Shown here one piece after another: positions 10,544 through 20,670 of a stretch of DNA of 21,703 nucleotides. The position numbers and the translations under genes are program-made. The notes beneath the pieces are model-generated. The model was given only the letters and a program-made list of their open reading frames with translations, was not told where the DNA came from and did not search any database. Position 1 is the stretch's first letter, and each line of letters opens with the position of its first letter. Source of the DNA: Paraglomus occultum (lineage: Eukaryota > Glomeromycota > Glomeromycetes > Paraglomerales > Paraglomeraceae); the NCBI GenBank assembly GCA_910592205.1, contig CAJVPJ010000569.1, positions 1 through 21,703 of the forward strand. The letters are read 5' to 3'.

Positions 10544-12842
10544 ATGTTATCTCGATTTACTCTTTTCGTTCCGAGCAGAGTAAGATGCACTCGTCATTTA
10601 TTCCCTCTAAAAACGATCTCTAGCCGTACACGTGTTTTTTTACCCAATAACACATCGTCTAGTTTTTGTCGGCCGCTCAGTTCTCCTCGCCAGATTATTT
10701 TAACTTCCGACTTTCTACAAAAAATCCCACAACGCGTTTATGGATTGAACGGCCGCAATCATAGATACGATGGACTTGGAAAAGTGACTAGACATATTCG
10801 AACCATTACGCTAGGGGTCTTGGGCATATCTACTGGGACAGTCATAGTGTTATTAGCTTGGAATAAAGAGTTTCGTGAAAAGTGTTACATAACATGTGCA
10901 GGGTTGTTTCGATCTAGTGTTACTATATTGACTTGGTATGAAGTTCCAAAATCCTTTTTCTTAAATCATTCCGTTCCAATATAACCCTTAATAGAATCTT
11001 ACTGTTATTTTCATCTCTTGATGCCAGTTTCGCTAATTACAATAAACGATGTTTCTCAATTTCTTCATTATCAGTTTTTTCTGTATGCTAGACTATAAAT
11101 TATTACACATTCGATATCGTGGTAAAGGATATAAAACAGATGAATATAAGGCAGCACAGAAAGTCGTACACCTTCGAGTTGCAAGGCGTTTACTGCGATT
11201 GTGTAAAATAAATACTGGTGTTTATATCAAGGGTATGACTCAAGGGCTCCGATCACAATAATTGTAATTTATCCGTTAGCTTTGGTTCTGAACGAAAAAA
11301 ACAACAACCTCTTTTTTTTGTTGGTAGCTGGTCAACATCTTGCATCTTTGACGTACATAATACCACGAGAATTCACAGAAACCCTAGCCGTGCTGCAAGA
11401 CAGGGCCCCATATAGAAGTATGGAAGACGTAGAAAAGGTGTTTAAAGAAGAATTTGACGGAGCTGTTCCGAGTGATCTGTTTTCTGAATTCGAAGAGACG
11501 CCTATCGCGGCTGCTTCTTTGGCACAAGTGCATAGAGGTGATAATCCTGATCAAGTGAAGAAGGGGGAGGTTATATCATTTATCCTCTATTTCACTATCA
11601 ACATAATCGTTGTTTTTTGGTTTTCTTTTTTGTTATTCTTTATGCTTTACATTTTTCTAATTTAATTTATCTTGTATTATAGCTACAACAAAAGACGGAA
11701 GAGAAGCAGCTGTCAAAGTACAATATCCGGATGTGTCTCGGCTGTTTAACGTGGACGTGTGGACTATGCAAACCATGTCAGATGTGATCTCGTATTTCTT
11801 TCCTGAATTCGAACTGGGATGGATAGTAGTCGAGTTCAAACAAAATCTAATAACAGAGTTTGATTTTGAAAATGAAGCTCGAAATGGAGAAACAACTAAA
11901 TTGAGATTCAGGCATCACGGAGACAAGTTTAATGTGCCTCAGATCTATTGGGATCTGACGACGAAACGCGTTTTGTCGATGGAATTTATTCACGGCGTTA
12001 AAATTAACGATGTCGAAGGTTTACGATCACTAGGCGCTGATCCAGTCTGGGTGCGCAATTACTTGCTAGAGATATTCGCCGAGATGATATTTTGTCACGG
12101 AATAGTCCACTGTGATCCACATCCCGGGAATGCACTTGTTGCTCTGTCTCCAACAACGAAGAAACCGCAACTGGTTCTTCTTGATCATGGGCTTTATCGA
12201 GAGTTATCAGATGAATTTCGAAAAGTATATTGTGGGCTATGGAGAGCATTGCTCTTGAATGACAATAAAGGACTTAAGGAAGCGGCAGCATTCTTGGGTG
12301 TATCAGAGTATGTGCAGTTTCTTCCGTTAATATTCACTCAACGGTTACCCGACTCGATGACACCACTTGGGGAAGACATGCCGGCCGAGGAACGAGCCAT
12401 GGTACACGATCAGCTCAAGAGTGTGACACTTAATGATTTTTTGAGTTTTCTTGAATCTCTTCCGCGTGATATGTTACTTGTATTTCGTACGATCAATCTG
12501 CTGCGCGGAATTCATAGAGAATTGGGTGGTAACTCTATCGAATCGTTTAAGATTAATGCTCGTTATGCGACGCGCGGGTTCTGGTGCGAAACTCGAGAGG
12601 AAGAAAAACGGCGTATACAAAAGGCGAAGGCGCGTGGATTAAGTGGAGACGAAGCGATGATCGGTCCTGTACGAAGATGGTATCTGTTTTCTGACGCTCC
12701 GAACGTTTGGAGAAGTTGGGGATTTGTTAAAGATAGACTATATATGAGTATTCGTCTGCAAGTAGCGGAACTACTTGTGAGATTTCTCCGCTGGTGGTAT
12801 GGTATGAAGGCCGCACCATCGCTGGAGGCAGTAGTATCTTAG
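10544..12842 (+). CDS. MCP2: ABC1/UbiB atypical kinase, ADCK1/Mcp2-like, mitochondrial
   Basis: There are four exons: 10544-10935, 11075-11232, 11328-11537 and 11683-12842. Introns are 139, 95 and 145 nt, all GT-AG, and every phase joins to a 639-aa protein. The N-terminus (MLSRFTLFVPSRVRCTRH...) is Arg-rich and free of acids, as in a mitochondrial presequence. One hydrophobic helix follows at about 89-105. The kinase-like domain keeps all UbiB hallmarks: KAGQ (183-186, the KxGQ motif), the Ala-rich loop AAASLAQVH (244-252), the lysine in AVKVQ (Lys265), the ExD motif in EFDF (312-314), the catalytic loop VHCDPHPGN (395-403) and DHG (421-423) in place of DFG. Gene order of motifs and flanking text match human ADCK1 and yeast Mcp2/Cqd2, inner-membrane proteins linked to mitochondrial lipid and coenzyme Q distribution. 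Length is somewhat above ADCK1 (about 520 aa) because of a longer N-terminus. It is transcribed towards the Sel1 gene. Confidence 0.94.
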
Positions 12843-13381
12843 ACGAGTACACTAGTAAAAGTGAATGTGGTAATAGATGATTTAATATTCGAGGATTTGT
12901 CCGCAGGTTGTTAATTAGCGTCGGTAATTAGTTGTCATTTCTTGTTTCTTGTCACATAAGCGATTCAGACAAGTTTTGTTTCAATTATTTTATTCTTTTG
13001 GATTCGGGGTCTCTGCGTGTTCTGTATACACTTGCTCTCTATTTTAGATTAGAACTTTAATCATGATGTATTCGATTCACAAACTATTAACAGTGCGGTA
13101 TTGCAATCAATAATTAGCAACTGACTTTGATCTAAAATTCAATGTCATCATATTGTTATTGAAAATTTTGCTCATCGTATACATGATCCAATACCAATCT
13201 TATACTAATGAAATTTATAATGCCAAGTCATCAATACAGTGATAAAATACAGATACGTGTGAATGTAAACGGTTTTAGATTGCAACCTTAAATAATGTCT
13301 ATAAGAGTTAAATACTATTTACAATTACGAATAATAAATAATAATAAATAAACGGAGAAGGGAGACGGGATAGGCAAGAAC
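12843..13381. other. Convergent intergenic region
   Basis: This 539-nt AT-rich spacer lies between the stops of the ADCK1-like gene (+) and the Sel1 gene (-). It should hold both 3' UTRs. AATAAA copies cluster at 13332-13350 in an AATAATAAATAA-type simple repeat and could end the plus-strand transcript. I see no other feature. Confidence 0.5.
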
Positions 13382-14718
13382 TTAATTCTTTGGTGCTTCT
13401 TCATCGTATTTCTTTTTAAATATCCATGAATTGCCCATAATACCTGCACCTTGTTCATTTGCCATACGATAATACTTGGCCGCTTTTGTCAAGTTCTTTT
13501 AATAACAAAGAAATTACAAAGTGTCAGTCGTGATCAAAGTTACCAATTAAAGTCCAGCCATTAAAAATCCCACAAGAGATGATCGTCGGTATACATAGGA
13601 GTACTGGCAATATCCAGTTGCCCTAACCTTTTTCATATTCTTTAACCGGAATCCCTTACTTTCCCAATACCATTTTTAGTTTGAGTTTGACTATTGGTTA
13701 AGCCAAAAATGGCCATGCCTTTTTTTCCGCGGACATCAATTCCTCTTTTTACAAAGTCTTATGTATACCGACGATTATCTTAATTATTCTATGTTGGCAA
13801 TAAAGAGCCCAACCAATTGCATCTGTACCAAAGTTACGAATTAAATTCAAAATTATTTACCTTCTTAACGCCCTCGCCATTAGCATAACAAAATCCTATT
13901 TCATTTTGGGCATCCGGGTCGCCAAGACTTGCGGCCATCTCGAAATAATATGCAGCCGTCTTTTTGTTCTTTGGGGCGCCCCACCCATGACGGAAACAAA
14001 CTCCAAGTTCGTATATTGCTAATACTAGCTCGTTCCGTGCAATGCTTGGATTGGCAATGACTGACGATTGTAATTCATCAACAGCTGATTCAGCTGCTTT
14101 CTGGAGATACTTCACCGCCATGGTAGGATTGGCTTCACATCCCCACCCGTGTCTCAATGCAATACCGTACAAGAAATATCCTAGCGGACTTTTCCTCTCA
14201 GCTGCAAGCTTAAAGAAATAAGTGGCTTTGTCCAATTGATTCTGTTCGTGGAATTGTATTGCTTGCTGAATGTAGTCATCCGCCTCATTAAGACAGGTAG
14301 TAGGTGATTGCGGTATAGACAAGTCGTCTGATGCCTTTCCAGCTCCCAGTCCTATAGCTGGGACTATATTCCCCGTATTCAGTGCCAATGCCCCAATGCC
14401 CACCATTCGCGTACCTGACGCTGGAACAGGCAACGTTTGTTGAAGATTTCTCGGTAAAGTTTTGAATTCACGTTTAATTGTGGTCCCATTTTCCGTATTG
14501 TATTGTGCTTTATCGCGTAGCATGCCTATTTTTCTTAAAGGTAATTCTAGCGATCGTTGGCTAAATGACCTTGTGTTGGTTTCTCTTTCAGATAATGGAG
14601 ATTTATTTGGTCTTTCGCTGAAAAGTTCGCTACTAGACTTTGAGCGCTGAAATATGGACTTTTTCTTACTATCTTTTGAGGATTTGTTTGGAGCAAGTAT
14701 TCGTCTTATAGTATTCAT
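13382..14718 (-). CDS. Sel1-repeat protein, Nif1/Dsf2-like
   Basis: There are two exons on the minus strand, 14718-13861 and 13495-13382, separated by a 365-nt intron (GTAAAT...AAAAG), phase 0, giving 323 aa. Residues 1-65 are basic and Ser-rich (MNTIRRILAPNKSSKDSKKK at the start), typical of a phosphorylated disordered leader. From about 148 the protein is a string of Sel1/TPR-like helical pairs: FFKLAAERKSPLGYFLYG, ALRHGWGC...A.KYLQKAAE, LAIYELGVCFRHGWG, AAYYFEMAASLGDPDAQ, and FCYANGEGVKK joined across the intron to NLTKAAKYYRMANEQG. It ends GNSWIFKKKYDEEAPKN. The LRHGWG and ARNELVLAIYELGVCFRHGWG patterns recall fungal proteins such as S. pombe Nif1, which binds the mitotic kinase Cdr1/Nim1, and yeast Dsf2. 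The subfamily call is from memory. It is shorter than Nif1, with most of the N-terminal region missing. The intron acceptor has a weak pyrimidine tract, but the restored repeat supports it. Confidence 0.87.
13577..13780. mobile_element. MITE-like inverted-repeat element inside the Sel1 intron
   Basis: Two 21-nt arms in opposite orientation, 13577-13597 (AGATGATCGTCGGTATACATA) and 13760-13780, match at 20 of 21 positions and enclose 162 nt without coding potential. The element accounts for most of a 365-nt intron in a genome whose other introns here are 64-145 nt; without it the intron would be about 160 nt. Terminal inverted repeats, small size and intronic location fit a miniature inverted-repeat transposable element. 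No clear target-site duplication flanks the arms, so the insertion may be old, the ends may be mis-set, or this may be a stem-loop of another kind. A small internal hairpin (ACTGG/CCAGT) lies just inside the left arm. Confidence 0.55.
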
Positions 14719-15217
14719 TTTTTGAAGTCTTATTTAAGAATAGAAGGACTTATGAAAATTTATCCGTTGAAAATTGGGATTTGCAGAATGGTGACACTAT
14801 TTATATGTTATAATCTTCCCATTATAGTATGTATGATTTTGTATGGCATTATTTGTGACCTAAAAATAGATCGTGAAACTAACCATATGACGAAACGGCG
14901 TCCTTTCTGTGACAAATAAGTGGGCCGAGACACTCATCTTATCTTTAATGCGTTACGGATTATAATCGGATATTGTGCTATGGAAATTATGAGCCGTGAG
15001 AGTGTAACAAACAAGCGATAAGTGAAACGTTACCCGCGCTATCAAACACTACTTCTAATTTCCGTTGAAACGTCCCAAAACTAATTACCTCCTGGTCTAC
15101 GACATCACGAGACAAACCCCAGTTTTCAAACAGAGTTTACATTATATGCTGTGTTACTGTTGAGATGACTTTTTAATATAGGGATGAGTTTACGTCACAG
15201 TAAGCAATTGTGTCTAG
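14719..15217. promoter_or_regulatory. Divergent promoter region between Sel1 and SFI1 genes
   Basis: About 500 nt separate the start codons of two oppositely oriented genes, so both promoters should be here. TTACGTCA at 15190-15197 matches the ATF/CREB-type (TGACGTAA) site and lies 20 nt before the SFI1 ATG, perhaps within its 5' UTR. A short open frame at 14722-14919 has no recognisable content. Region function is inferred from gene orientation only. Confidence 0.4.
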
Positions 15218-18200
15218 ATGGCATCGTTGGACATCGACAAGGAAAATATCCGAATATATTTTATAGCTTGGCGAAGGTAATGATATTGAATATTGATGAT
15301 CGAATGTTGTAGACAAGCACGTCATTAGTTGGATGTAATCGGCACATACTTATGCACCGGGTATGATGACGCAACAGGTTTACCAGGTACATCCGACAGA
15401 AGCGAGTTCGTCTGATACTACAATGGCAGCAGGCCGTCGAATTTGACAGAGAGAAAACCCTAAAAAGATTTCTCAAGAAATGGCGAGAAGTTTATGCACT
15501 AGAACTGGTATTTTTTCGGCTGCCCACAAGATAATTGTTCGGTTATTGGATATACCCAATTGGTAATTGCTCGTCTCTTCAGCGAAAATCGAAACAAGCC
15601 GAGATCAGGTATCGTGGTATCGATGCCAATGAAGATCCTCGTACGTGGGACGACGAAGCTGAGGAGAATTCGCTTCAGAAACTATTCGAGAAATGGAGGG
15701 TCAGATACAACACCTATTCCTCGCTCGGTGAGATGGTTGAGGTTAGTACAACCATGCTGGAGTAAATAGTGCCCAATTCTTCATGACTAATTTGGCCACG
15801 GCGCTTCATAGGATGAATACAACACTAAATTGTTGAAAATGGCATTTTATCACTGGAGGCGTCTATACCAGCAGAAAAAGTCGATGGAACAAAGAGCAGA
15901 CGAAGTTATTTTACATAAATATTATCTGGAATGGTATTCCAGGCACGTGACTTATACACATGTCTATGTTGATTTCGCTTCTAGATCTTATCATTCTATT
16001 TCTTATTTAGAACCATTCAGATATTGAAAACAAAGTCCGTCGACAAGCCATTTGCTACTAGCGTACTAGCAGGTGTGTGTTCGATGATGACTTTTAGCTA
16101 CTACTGTTTACATTCGTTCTCATATGAAATACATTTATTCGGTTAGAGTGGTTGTCATGGGCAGTACACAGAAAACACGCTCGTGACGAGAAAGCCGTTA
16201 ATCGGGTACAATCCGAAGTAACAGATACTGCGGTGAGCGGCACATCACTTTTGGGGGAGGCAACGATGGCGTAAGTTGATGAATGCACGGAAAGACAACG
16301 ATCTATATCGAGCACCTGCTAAACAACTATCTATTGGTAGAAAGTATTTCGCACTATGGAAAAATAGACTCGCACACATCCGTAGATGTCGAGGGACTGC
16401 TAAATTACACCACGAACGAAACCTATTGAAGAAGGCGTTTAATCGATTTCCACAGGTCTATTTAAAAATCCGGCATCTTTCAACAAGATGCTCACAATAT
16501 CTCGCACAGCAGCCTTGCAAAATAACTCATCGTGCCTTCTTCAAGTGGTCCAGGAGATTTCATTTGCAGCAATTAACTTATCAAAATGTGATAATAAATT
16601 ATGAGAAAACTTTGACACGCAAAGCAGTTATCAAGTGGTCTCATTCTTTATATGCTCTTCGTCGGCAAAGACTAAAAGCACTCGAGCATCATAAGCAACA
16701 GATGCAACAATGGTCTATGCTGTGTTGGAGGCAGCGCCTTCAAGAGCAAAAAGTTATGGCCGAGCGTGCAGATTCAGTAATAAACAAGGCAGTATTATGG
16801 AGGTGTCTTGGCAAATGGCGGGCATTACTTGCCGGAAAGCAGAAAGCTGGTACGATTGCCACTAACGTGTACAATGCTCATCTATTAAAATCGCGCTGGA
16901 CGCTCTGGAAGACCAAACTAGATTATATCAGAAAAAATTCGCACTGTGCCGTCGAAGCCTTTCACAGGAATTCGCTTCGAAACAATCTCACAAAGTGGCG
17001 TCTTGCACTAGGACGACAACAACGTGAAAGCGATAATGCTGTCTTGTATTATACGCAGAAACTCTTAAATCACAATTGGGATCGGCTGAAAAGTAAGTGG
17101 AAAGGTCATGACTTGGATAATACTAAAATGAAGACAGTTTCCGACTTTATAATGAGAACACGTCGAAAAAAACGGAAAAAGACGCACGATGGTATGAGAT
17201 TCTCCTTATACAACATGATATATATTCTATAAACATTCTTTACACGATTCCTGATTATGTTATCCATATAAACTAGCATATCGTTTTGGGGATAGAAGCC
17301 TACGACCGAACACCAGTCTTGTACTTTCGAATATATTATCGGAACTTCCCAAACACTATTCTACATCAGAAAATGCGATTGCTATTTACGACTTCCGCCT
17401 AGTCAATACTTGTTTGATTATTTGGCGCCAGCGTTATCATAACATGAGAATGCAGAGGGAAGCGAGCACTTACTATATTACGAAAGTTCTTTCACGTGCA
17501 TTCAAACATTGGAGAGATCGATGTCAAGTCAATCAAGAAATCAATTACTTGGAATCATTAAGACCCTTTACGAGAGCGAACAGCGAGAGAATAATCCGGA
17601 AACATGGAAAAGCGCAGAAAATATTTCTTCTGCGCGCCTACTTTTATGTTTGGAGGAAGAGGGCTGAAGCAAAAGTCATTCAAAGCTATGAAGAATCTGT
17701 TTTAAGACAGGTACGGCTGGTAGATATTTTAGGGGTGGGTGATGATGTAACGTATTTTTAACGAATCAGGATATTCGAATTAGGCTTTTACGATGTGGTA
17801 TGATTGGGCAGTTGGCAGCAGAGATCCTGACAAAAAAACCATTTCTGAAGCATTTTCTACATGGAAATGGCGTTATCAGAAGGAAGAAGGTGAGACATGT
17901 AATACTGTCTTTTAACGTGGCGATTTATGTATCTAAATTTGCTTCATCGAAAACCCAGCCCAAAAAACACGTGCTGCTTACATTTATGAAAGTTCTACTA
18001 CACGCAAGTTTTTCTCTGTCTGGCGTTCTCGTACTAAAAAGTTGAGAGCAAAAAAGCTTGCGCAAGTGGCGCATGTGTTTCGTTATCAACGACTAGGGTT
18101 GTGTTACTTTTTGCTTTGGAGGTCAAAGTTGGATTCGCGATCATACAACAAGTCACGAAGAACGGCAATGAAAAGACACGCGTACGAAATTTTTTAGAAA

Positions 18201-18240
18201 GTGTCATCATTCTTATGTCTGGCGGAGAATGCGTGCTTAA
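15218..18240 (+). CDS. SFI1: SFI1-like centrin-binding repeat protein (frame broken as sequenced)
   Basis: Nine exons can be joined: 15218-15276, 15378-15507, 15583-15741, 15812-15946, 16011-16072, 16147-17191, 17277-17710, 17784-17889 and 17959-18240. All eight introns are GT-AG, 64-101 nt. The product is a long alpha-helical rod of Sfi1 repeats, each with Leu and aromatic residues before a Trp and then basic residues: AFYHWRRLY, KYYLEWYSR, KYFALWKNRL, AFFKWSRRF, CLGKWRALL, RWTLWKTKL, AFKHWRDRC, YFYVWRKRA, AFSTWKWRY, FFSVWRSR, YFLLWRSKL. Sfi1 binds centrin/Cdc31 along its repeats and builds the half-bridge that duplicates the spindle pole body. Three apparent +1 shifts break the reading: in exon 5 near the TTT at 16053-16055, near GGGGG at 16253-16257, and at TTTTTT 18190-18195, where the frame as read stops at 18195-18197. 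Dropping one base at each gives exactly 803 codons. The start ATG follows an in-frame TAG ending TCTAG, which could itself be an acceptor, so more 5' exons are possible. Confidence 0.85.
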
Positions 18241-18733
18241 TCGTTGTCAATGGCCGACGATATGTTCGACCTCGGTTTAGATATTTCTTGTTTAACTGTC
18301 TTGGAGTGTTCTCTTTGGTACTGTTTCAGCTATTTAGACAATTAATATCATAGAATATTTTCTTTTCTTTTTTTAAAAACTTAAACCCAGATTGTACAAT
18401 ACTTGTAAAATAAGAGATTAGCAGTAAATCGTGTGGTGATTAAACGAAACGTGCTAAATAGAGATATTGTTCAAACTGTATTTAGAATAAACTTGGTCAC
18501 TTTCTTAACTTTGTTTATACATGTTTCCGATTCGCATGGTCAGATATGAAATACCCAGTGTTCTTCGCAGCATAGAAATCTGTGTTTGAACACATATGTG
18601 CCTAATAATTCCAGCAGTCGTTCATATCCCTCAACCCTTGACTCGTAAGGGAAAGAATTTTTTACATCTGAAAATTTACCTTTCACAACGGGATCTCTGA
18701 GACATTCACAGTTGATGACAATTACACATGATA
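18241..18733. other. Convergent 3' flanks of SFI1 and NADAR genes
   Basis: This AT-rich spacer lies between two convergent genes. AATAAA at 18486-18491, about 245 nt past the SFI1 end, is a possible poly(A) signal. I see no other feature. Confidence 0.45.
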
Positions 18734-19373
18734 CTAAGTACTATCAGAGACTTTATTCTCATCGATTTTTGTTTCATCGATTTTTGTTTCATCGATTTTT
18801 GTTTCATCGATTTTTGTTTCATCGCATACGGTCTCCTCTGCCTCAACCTCTTCTTTCCTTAATTGATCTCTTACTCTCATTAACAATACGCCAAGTCTAT
18901 TCCTTCCCTTTCCCTCTCCACCTCCATCTCCCCAGTACCGATCTCTAGCCGTATGTTCCACTAGTTTGGCATCGCCGGTGTCCAAAATTTGTCTTTTTAA
19001 GTCTTCGTGCTGCGTAAACTTTGCAATTAATGCTCTCATCATGACATCTTCTTTAACTGATTCCCAATCTTCACGGAGAGGATAATCTCGTCGTCGACCG
19101 GCTTTGGCAGCTTCCGATGGTGTGGAAAGATTGCGTATCTTTTGTTGAAGTTCAGGGCGTATTGGGAATTTCTGAGCTTATATTAACATAAATTACTGAT
19201 TATTCTTTGATATCACATCATTGATGATTGAACGTTGTCAATGTCAAACCTTGAAAGTAATGTTCTGATGTGGGCCAAAGCTCTCCATCAATCTCAATTG
19301 GTGCCCCATAGAAATTACTGAATATGCCATATTCCCCGTTCTGCCTATAAAAGTTGATCGTCTTTTGACCCAT
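18734..19373 (-). CDS. NADAR-domain (YbiA-like, DUF1768) protein
   Basis: There are two exons on the minus strand, 19373-19250 and 19176-18734, with a 73-nt intron (GTTTGA...TATAAG). The phase-1 junction restores the family motif EHYFQAQKF, giving 188 aa. Domain landmarks in order: MGQKTINFYR, EYGIFSNFYGAPIEIDGELW, PTSEHYFQAQKF (36-47), AAKAGRR, DVMMRALIAKFTQHEDL, LVEHTARDRYWGDGG and GKGRNRLGVLLM. These fit the NADAR superfamily (about 150-160 aa), whose members cleave N-glycosidic bonds: bacterial and plant members act on riboflavin-pathway intermediates, and some remove ADP-ribose from guanine bases. The substrate here cannot be told from sequence. No membrane segment or targeting signal is visible, so it is probably cytosolic or nuclear. 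The C-terminus carries an acidic tail with tandem DETKI units beyond the normal domain end. The initiator ATG is preceded by AT-rich non-coding sequence. Confidence 0.93.
18759..18818 (-). repeat. 15-bp tandem repeat coding DETKI units in the NADAR tail
   Basis: Four perfect copies of a 15-bp unit (TCATCGATTTTTGTT on the plus strand) lie head to tail, followed by a diverged partial copy. Fifteen bases keep the frame, so each unit adds five residues (DETKI) to the C-terminus of the NADAR protein; a flanking DENKV looks like a degraded fifth unit. Perfect identity suggests recent expansion or homogenisation, and copy number is likely to vary between strains. Confidence 0.9.
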
Positions 19374-20670
19374 AGTCAGTCTCTTTCTTGTTAAAGAAAT
19401 TATGAGTTAACCAATCAATTTATTCATTTTGAGACCCTTGATTGAACCTTGTGCTCCGTAGCAGTCGATATGCATTTGCTATTTACCCTTACTATTACTA
19501 TCGTTATCAAACAAACAAAGTAATACAAAACGGGTTAGTACAATTTTAGAACTATCACACAAAGTGCCGCTTTCACTCAGGGGACGTTAATCCTCTTAGA
19601 AGTGCTAAATTTAGATTTCAGGATTTTAACGTTAAACAGTTAGGCGTAAAGCTGTAGCTCAACGTCATGTGCCAAAACGCCAAGCAGGTTCTTGAGATAT
19701 GATATGGGCGTGTGCTTGCAGACAAAAGTGAGCTCAGAACGAATATTAATGGTTAATAGTAATAGCATCATTGAAAACTGAAATTAATTCGCTTGTGCAC
19801 CAAACATATTAATAAGACTAATACTGTTCATAGACATTATCATTAATTTAAGAATTTTACGAATTCCCTCTCGATGATTAATAACTAATTTGAGGGCTCT
19901 CTTAGATTTAATCTTAGTAATTGAACCATACCCTAAACCCCTTTTTACATAATAGGATCCAATTCGTAGAAAGCAATAATTAATTGTTTACCTTGAAAAG
20001 AACCATCATCGTCGAGATATAATGTCGAGCTTGAGCCGAAATCAACAAAGCGATAACATTTTCTTCCAATCAGTTTAGCACAGCTGGAGGAAACCTCCAG
20101 AAGCCATTCTTACTCTGTAACGGAAGAAACAGTAAAAAAACTGTATATAAAAAACGCTCATTTATTTCTATCTATCAACTTCGTAGGATAACAACCAAGC
20201 ACTATTTGAAAAGAGAGTTATCCCGATGCTTGGAATCCTAATGGCGTGGATTGGACGCGAATTAAAAAGATAGCAACGCAACAGATTAATATTAACGTGA
20301 TAAGTGAGACTTTACTGTATTGGTATTCGTTATTACTACTTGGAAAACGAAAAATGACGGGACTAGTTATATCGTAGTTGCAATTAAAGTTTTGCTATAC
20401 AAATAATCGTTGTGATGCATGCAACCGACTCTTACGTATGAAGGTTTGCGAAATGAAAGAAAACATTAAACATTGCAATAATTCAAAGCTTGAGAATACA
20501 TTAACCTCGTCCATTAAATACCAAAAGCAGCGCTGCAATTAGTAACAGCATAATGATCTATAATTAACTTTTTTTATTCATATACTGTACATTCGAATAT
20601 ATACGGGCGCAAGAGGGAGTCATATTAATCACCCATAAAACTAACTCGGGATAACTTTAATAAATTAATA
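19374..20670. other. 1.3-kb intergenic region, no gene seen
   Basis: This AT-rich stretch lies upstream of the NADAR gene and downstream of the RPC1 gene. On the minus strand an AATAAA (20578-20573) lies about 95 nt past the RPC1 stop and is a good poly(A) signal candidate. A 7-bp perfect hairpin, CTGGAGG-AAA-CCTCCAG, sits at 20084-20100. The NADAR promoter should lie in the first few hundred bases after 19373. No ORF or RNA gene is convincing. Confidence 0.5.
20573..20578 (-). terminator. Poly(A) signal of RPC1
   Basis: AATAAA on the minus strand, about 95 nt downstream of the RPC1 stop codon, in the expected place for 3'-end formation. The motif is common in AT-rich DNA, so only position supports it. 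Confidence 0.4.

Noticed and set aside
14722-14919. 65-codon ORF upstream of the Sel1 gene
   Set aside because: It lies in the divergent promoter region, has no motif, and its composition matches non-coding AT-rich DNA.
15947-15984. A 38-nt intron ending TTCTAG to keep SFI1 exon 5 open in another frame
   Set aside because: Too short for a spliceosomal intron of this genome, and it would translate a pyrimidine-rich intron tail as protein.
16233-16275. A 43-nt intron (GTGAGC...GTAAG) to explain the second SFI1 frame change
   Set aside because: Phases would fit, but it is shorter than any other intron here, lacks a pyrimidine tract, and would remove the RQRWRKL text that looks like a genuine Sfi1 repeat.
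19645-19710. tRNA-like A-box (TAGCTCAACG) with a possible B-box downstream
   Set aside because: The downstream GGTTCTTGA does not fit the B-box consensus and no cloverleaf arms can be paired.
19927-19945. CCCTAAACCCC, telomere-like
   Set aside because: A single short occurrence with no tandem repetition; not evidence of a telomere.
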